Source: Candidatus Equibacterium intestinale
GTDB taxonomy: Bacteria; Bacteroidota; Bacteroidia; Bacteroidales; UBA932
DNA length: 5,516 nt
Assembly: GCA_018064305.1 (NCBI GenBank)
Contig: JAGHVP010000226.1
Location: 1-5,516, forward strand
Direction: 5' to 3'
The translations under genes were made by a program, and so were the position numbers. Every line of letters begins with the position of its first letter. The first letter of the stretch is position 1. The notes beneath the pieces are model-generated. The model was not told where the DNA came from. It ran no database searches and worked only from the letters and a program-made list of their open reading frames with translations. This document shows, piece by piece, positions 5,428 to 5,516 of this stretch.

Positions 5428-5516
5428 AAGGAGGAGGTTAAGGATTGCGGCAGACACCTCTCTTGTGCAGCGTCAAGCGGCGCCTCTATTCCGCCACACC
5501 TCCACCATGCCGCCAG

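Larger units (their letters stand above)
5284..5511. repeat. Long imperfect inverted repeat, 24-25 base arms about 190 bases apart
   Basis: GGCATGGTGGAGG (5284-5296) is the exact reverse complement of 5499-5511, and GTGGCGGAATA (5299-5309) is the exact reverse complement of 5487-5497. The arms differ only by a two-base versus one-base joint. The interior (5310-5486) is GC-rich, has no supported gene and holds smaller hairpins. The architecture fits a MITE-like or other non-autonomous element with terminal inverted repeats, an invertible segment, or a structured RNA. The window ends just beyond the right arm, so the outer limit cannot be fixed. Confidence 0.6.
5248..5516. other. GC-rich intergenic DNA without a supported gene
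   Basis: Together with the toxin leader this makes about 330 bases without a gene that I can support. Open frames here have arginine-, proline- and leucine-rich translations typical of non-coding GC-rich DNA. What it holds is the large inverted repeat and the nested hairpins listed separately. I see no tRNA, no CRISPR-like direct repeats and no exact TTTG/TAnnTTTG promoter in the interior. Confidence 0.55.

Noticed and set aside
5310..5486. Phase-variable invertible promoter between the long inverted repeats
   Set aside because: The geometry would fit, but I find no TAnnTTTG or TTTG-like promoter in the GC-rich interior on either strand. It is kept only as one possibility among others for the repeat.
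5428..5516. AGGAGGAGG followed by a TTG at 5445 with an open frame to the window end
   Set aside because: Only 24 codons are visible, the translation is arginine- and proline-rich, and it runs through an arm of the inverted repeat. Shine-Dalgarno strength is a poor guide in Bacteroidota.

Overview
The window reads as chromosomal DNA from a member of the Bacteroidota, most likely Bacteroidales. Two intergenic promoters match the Bacteroides-type consensus exactly (TTTG, 19 bases, TAnnTTTG). The genes do not depend on Shine-Dalgarno sites, the tRNA-Gln and Mrp proteins look like those of this phylum, and lipoprotein signal peptides are prominent. Assignment to a family (for example Muribaculaceae or Bacteroidaceae) would be a guess.

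Left part (1-1533, + strand): the 3' end of aspS (aspartyl-tRNA synthetase) abuts mrp (Fe-S cluster carrier ATPase of the Mrp/NBP35 class) with no spacer (stop TAG directly followed by ATG), so the two are almost certainly co-transcribed. Next comes a single tRNA-Gln(CUG) gene (1586-1659) with its own promoter and a strong intrinsic terminator. The U-tract of that terminator also supplies the -33 TTTG of the promoter for the next gene. That gene (1743-3821) encodes a 692-residue lipoprotein with the look of a TIM-barrel glycoside hydrolase, standing alone without SusC/SusD-type neighbours in the window.

Right part (3822-5516): this region looks accessory. Two minus-strand genes are tightly coupled (9 bases apart): a putative zincin-type metallopeptidase toxin (HEYGH motif, similar to C-terminal tips of Bacteroidota Rhs/polymorphic toxins) and a small lipoprotein that is the obvious immunity candidate. 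Most of this pair is AT-rich, against GC-rich surroundings. The composition changes abruptly inside the toxin gene near 4960, as if a toxin/immunity cassette had been joined to a host-like N-terminal segment. GC-rich non-coding DNA with long imperfect inverted repeats lies on both sides (3831-3926 and 5284-5511). The last ~330 bases contain no gene that I can support.

The left half is ordinary housekeeping DNA. The orphan toxin/immunity module and its repeat-rich borders are the part worth pursuing.
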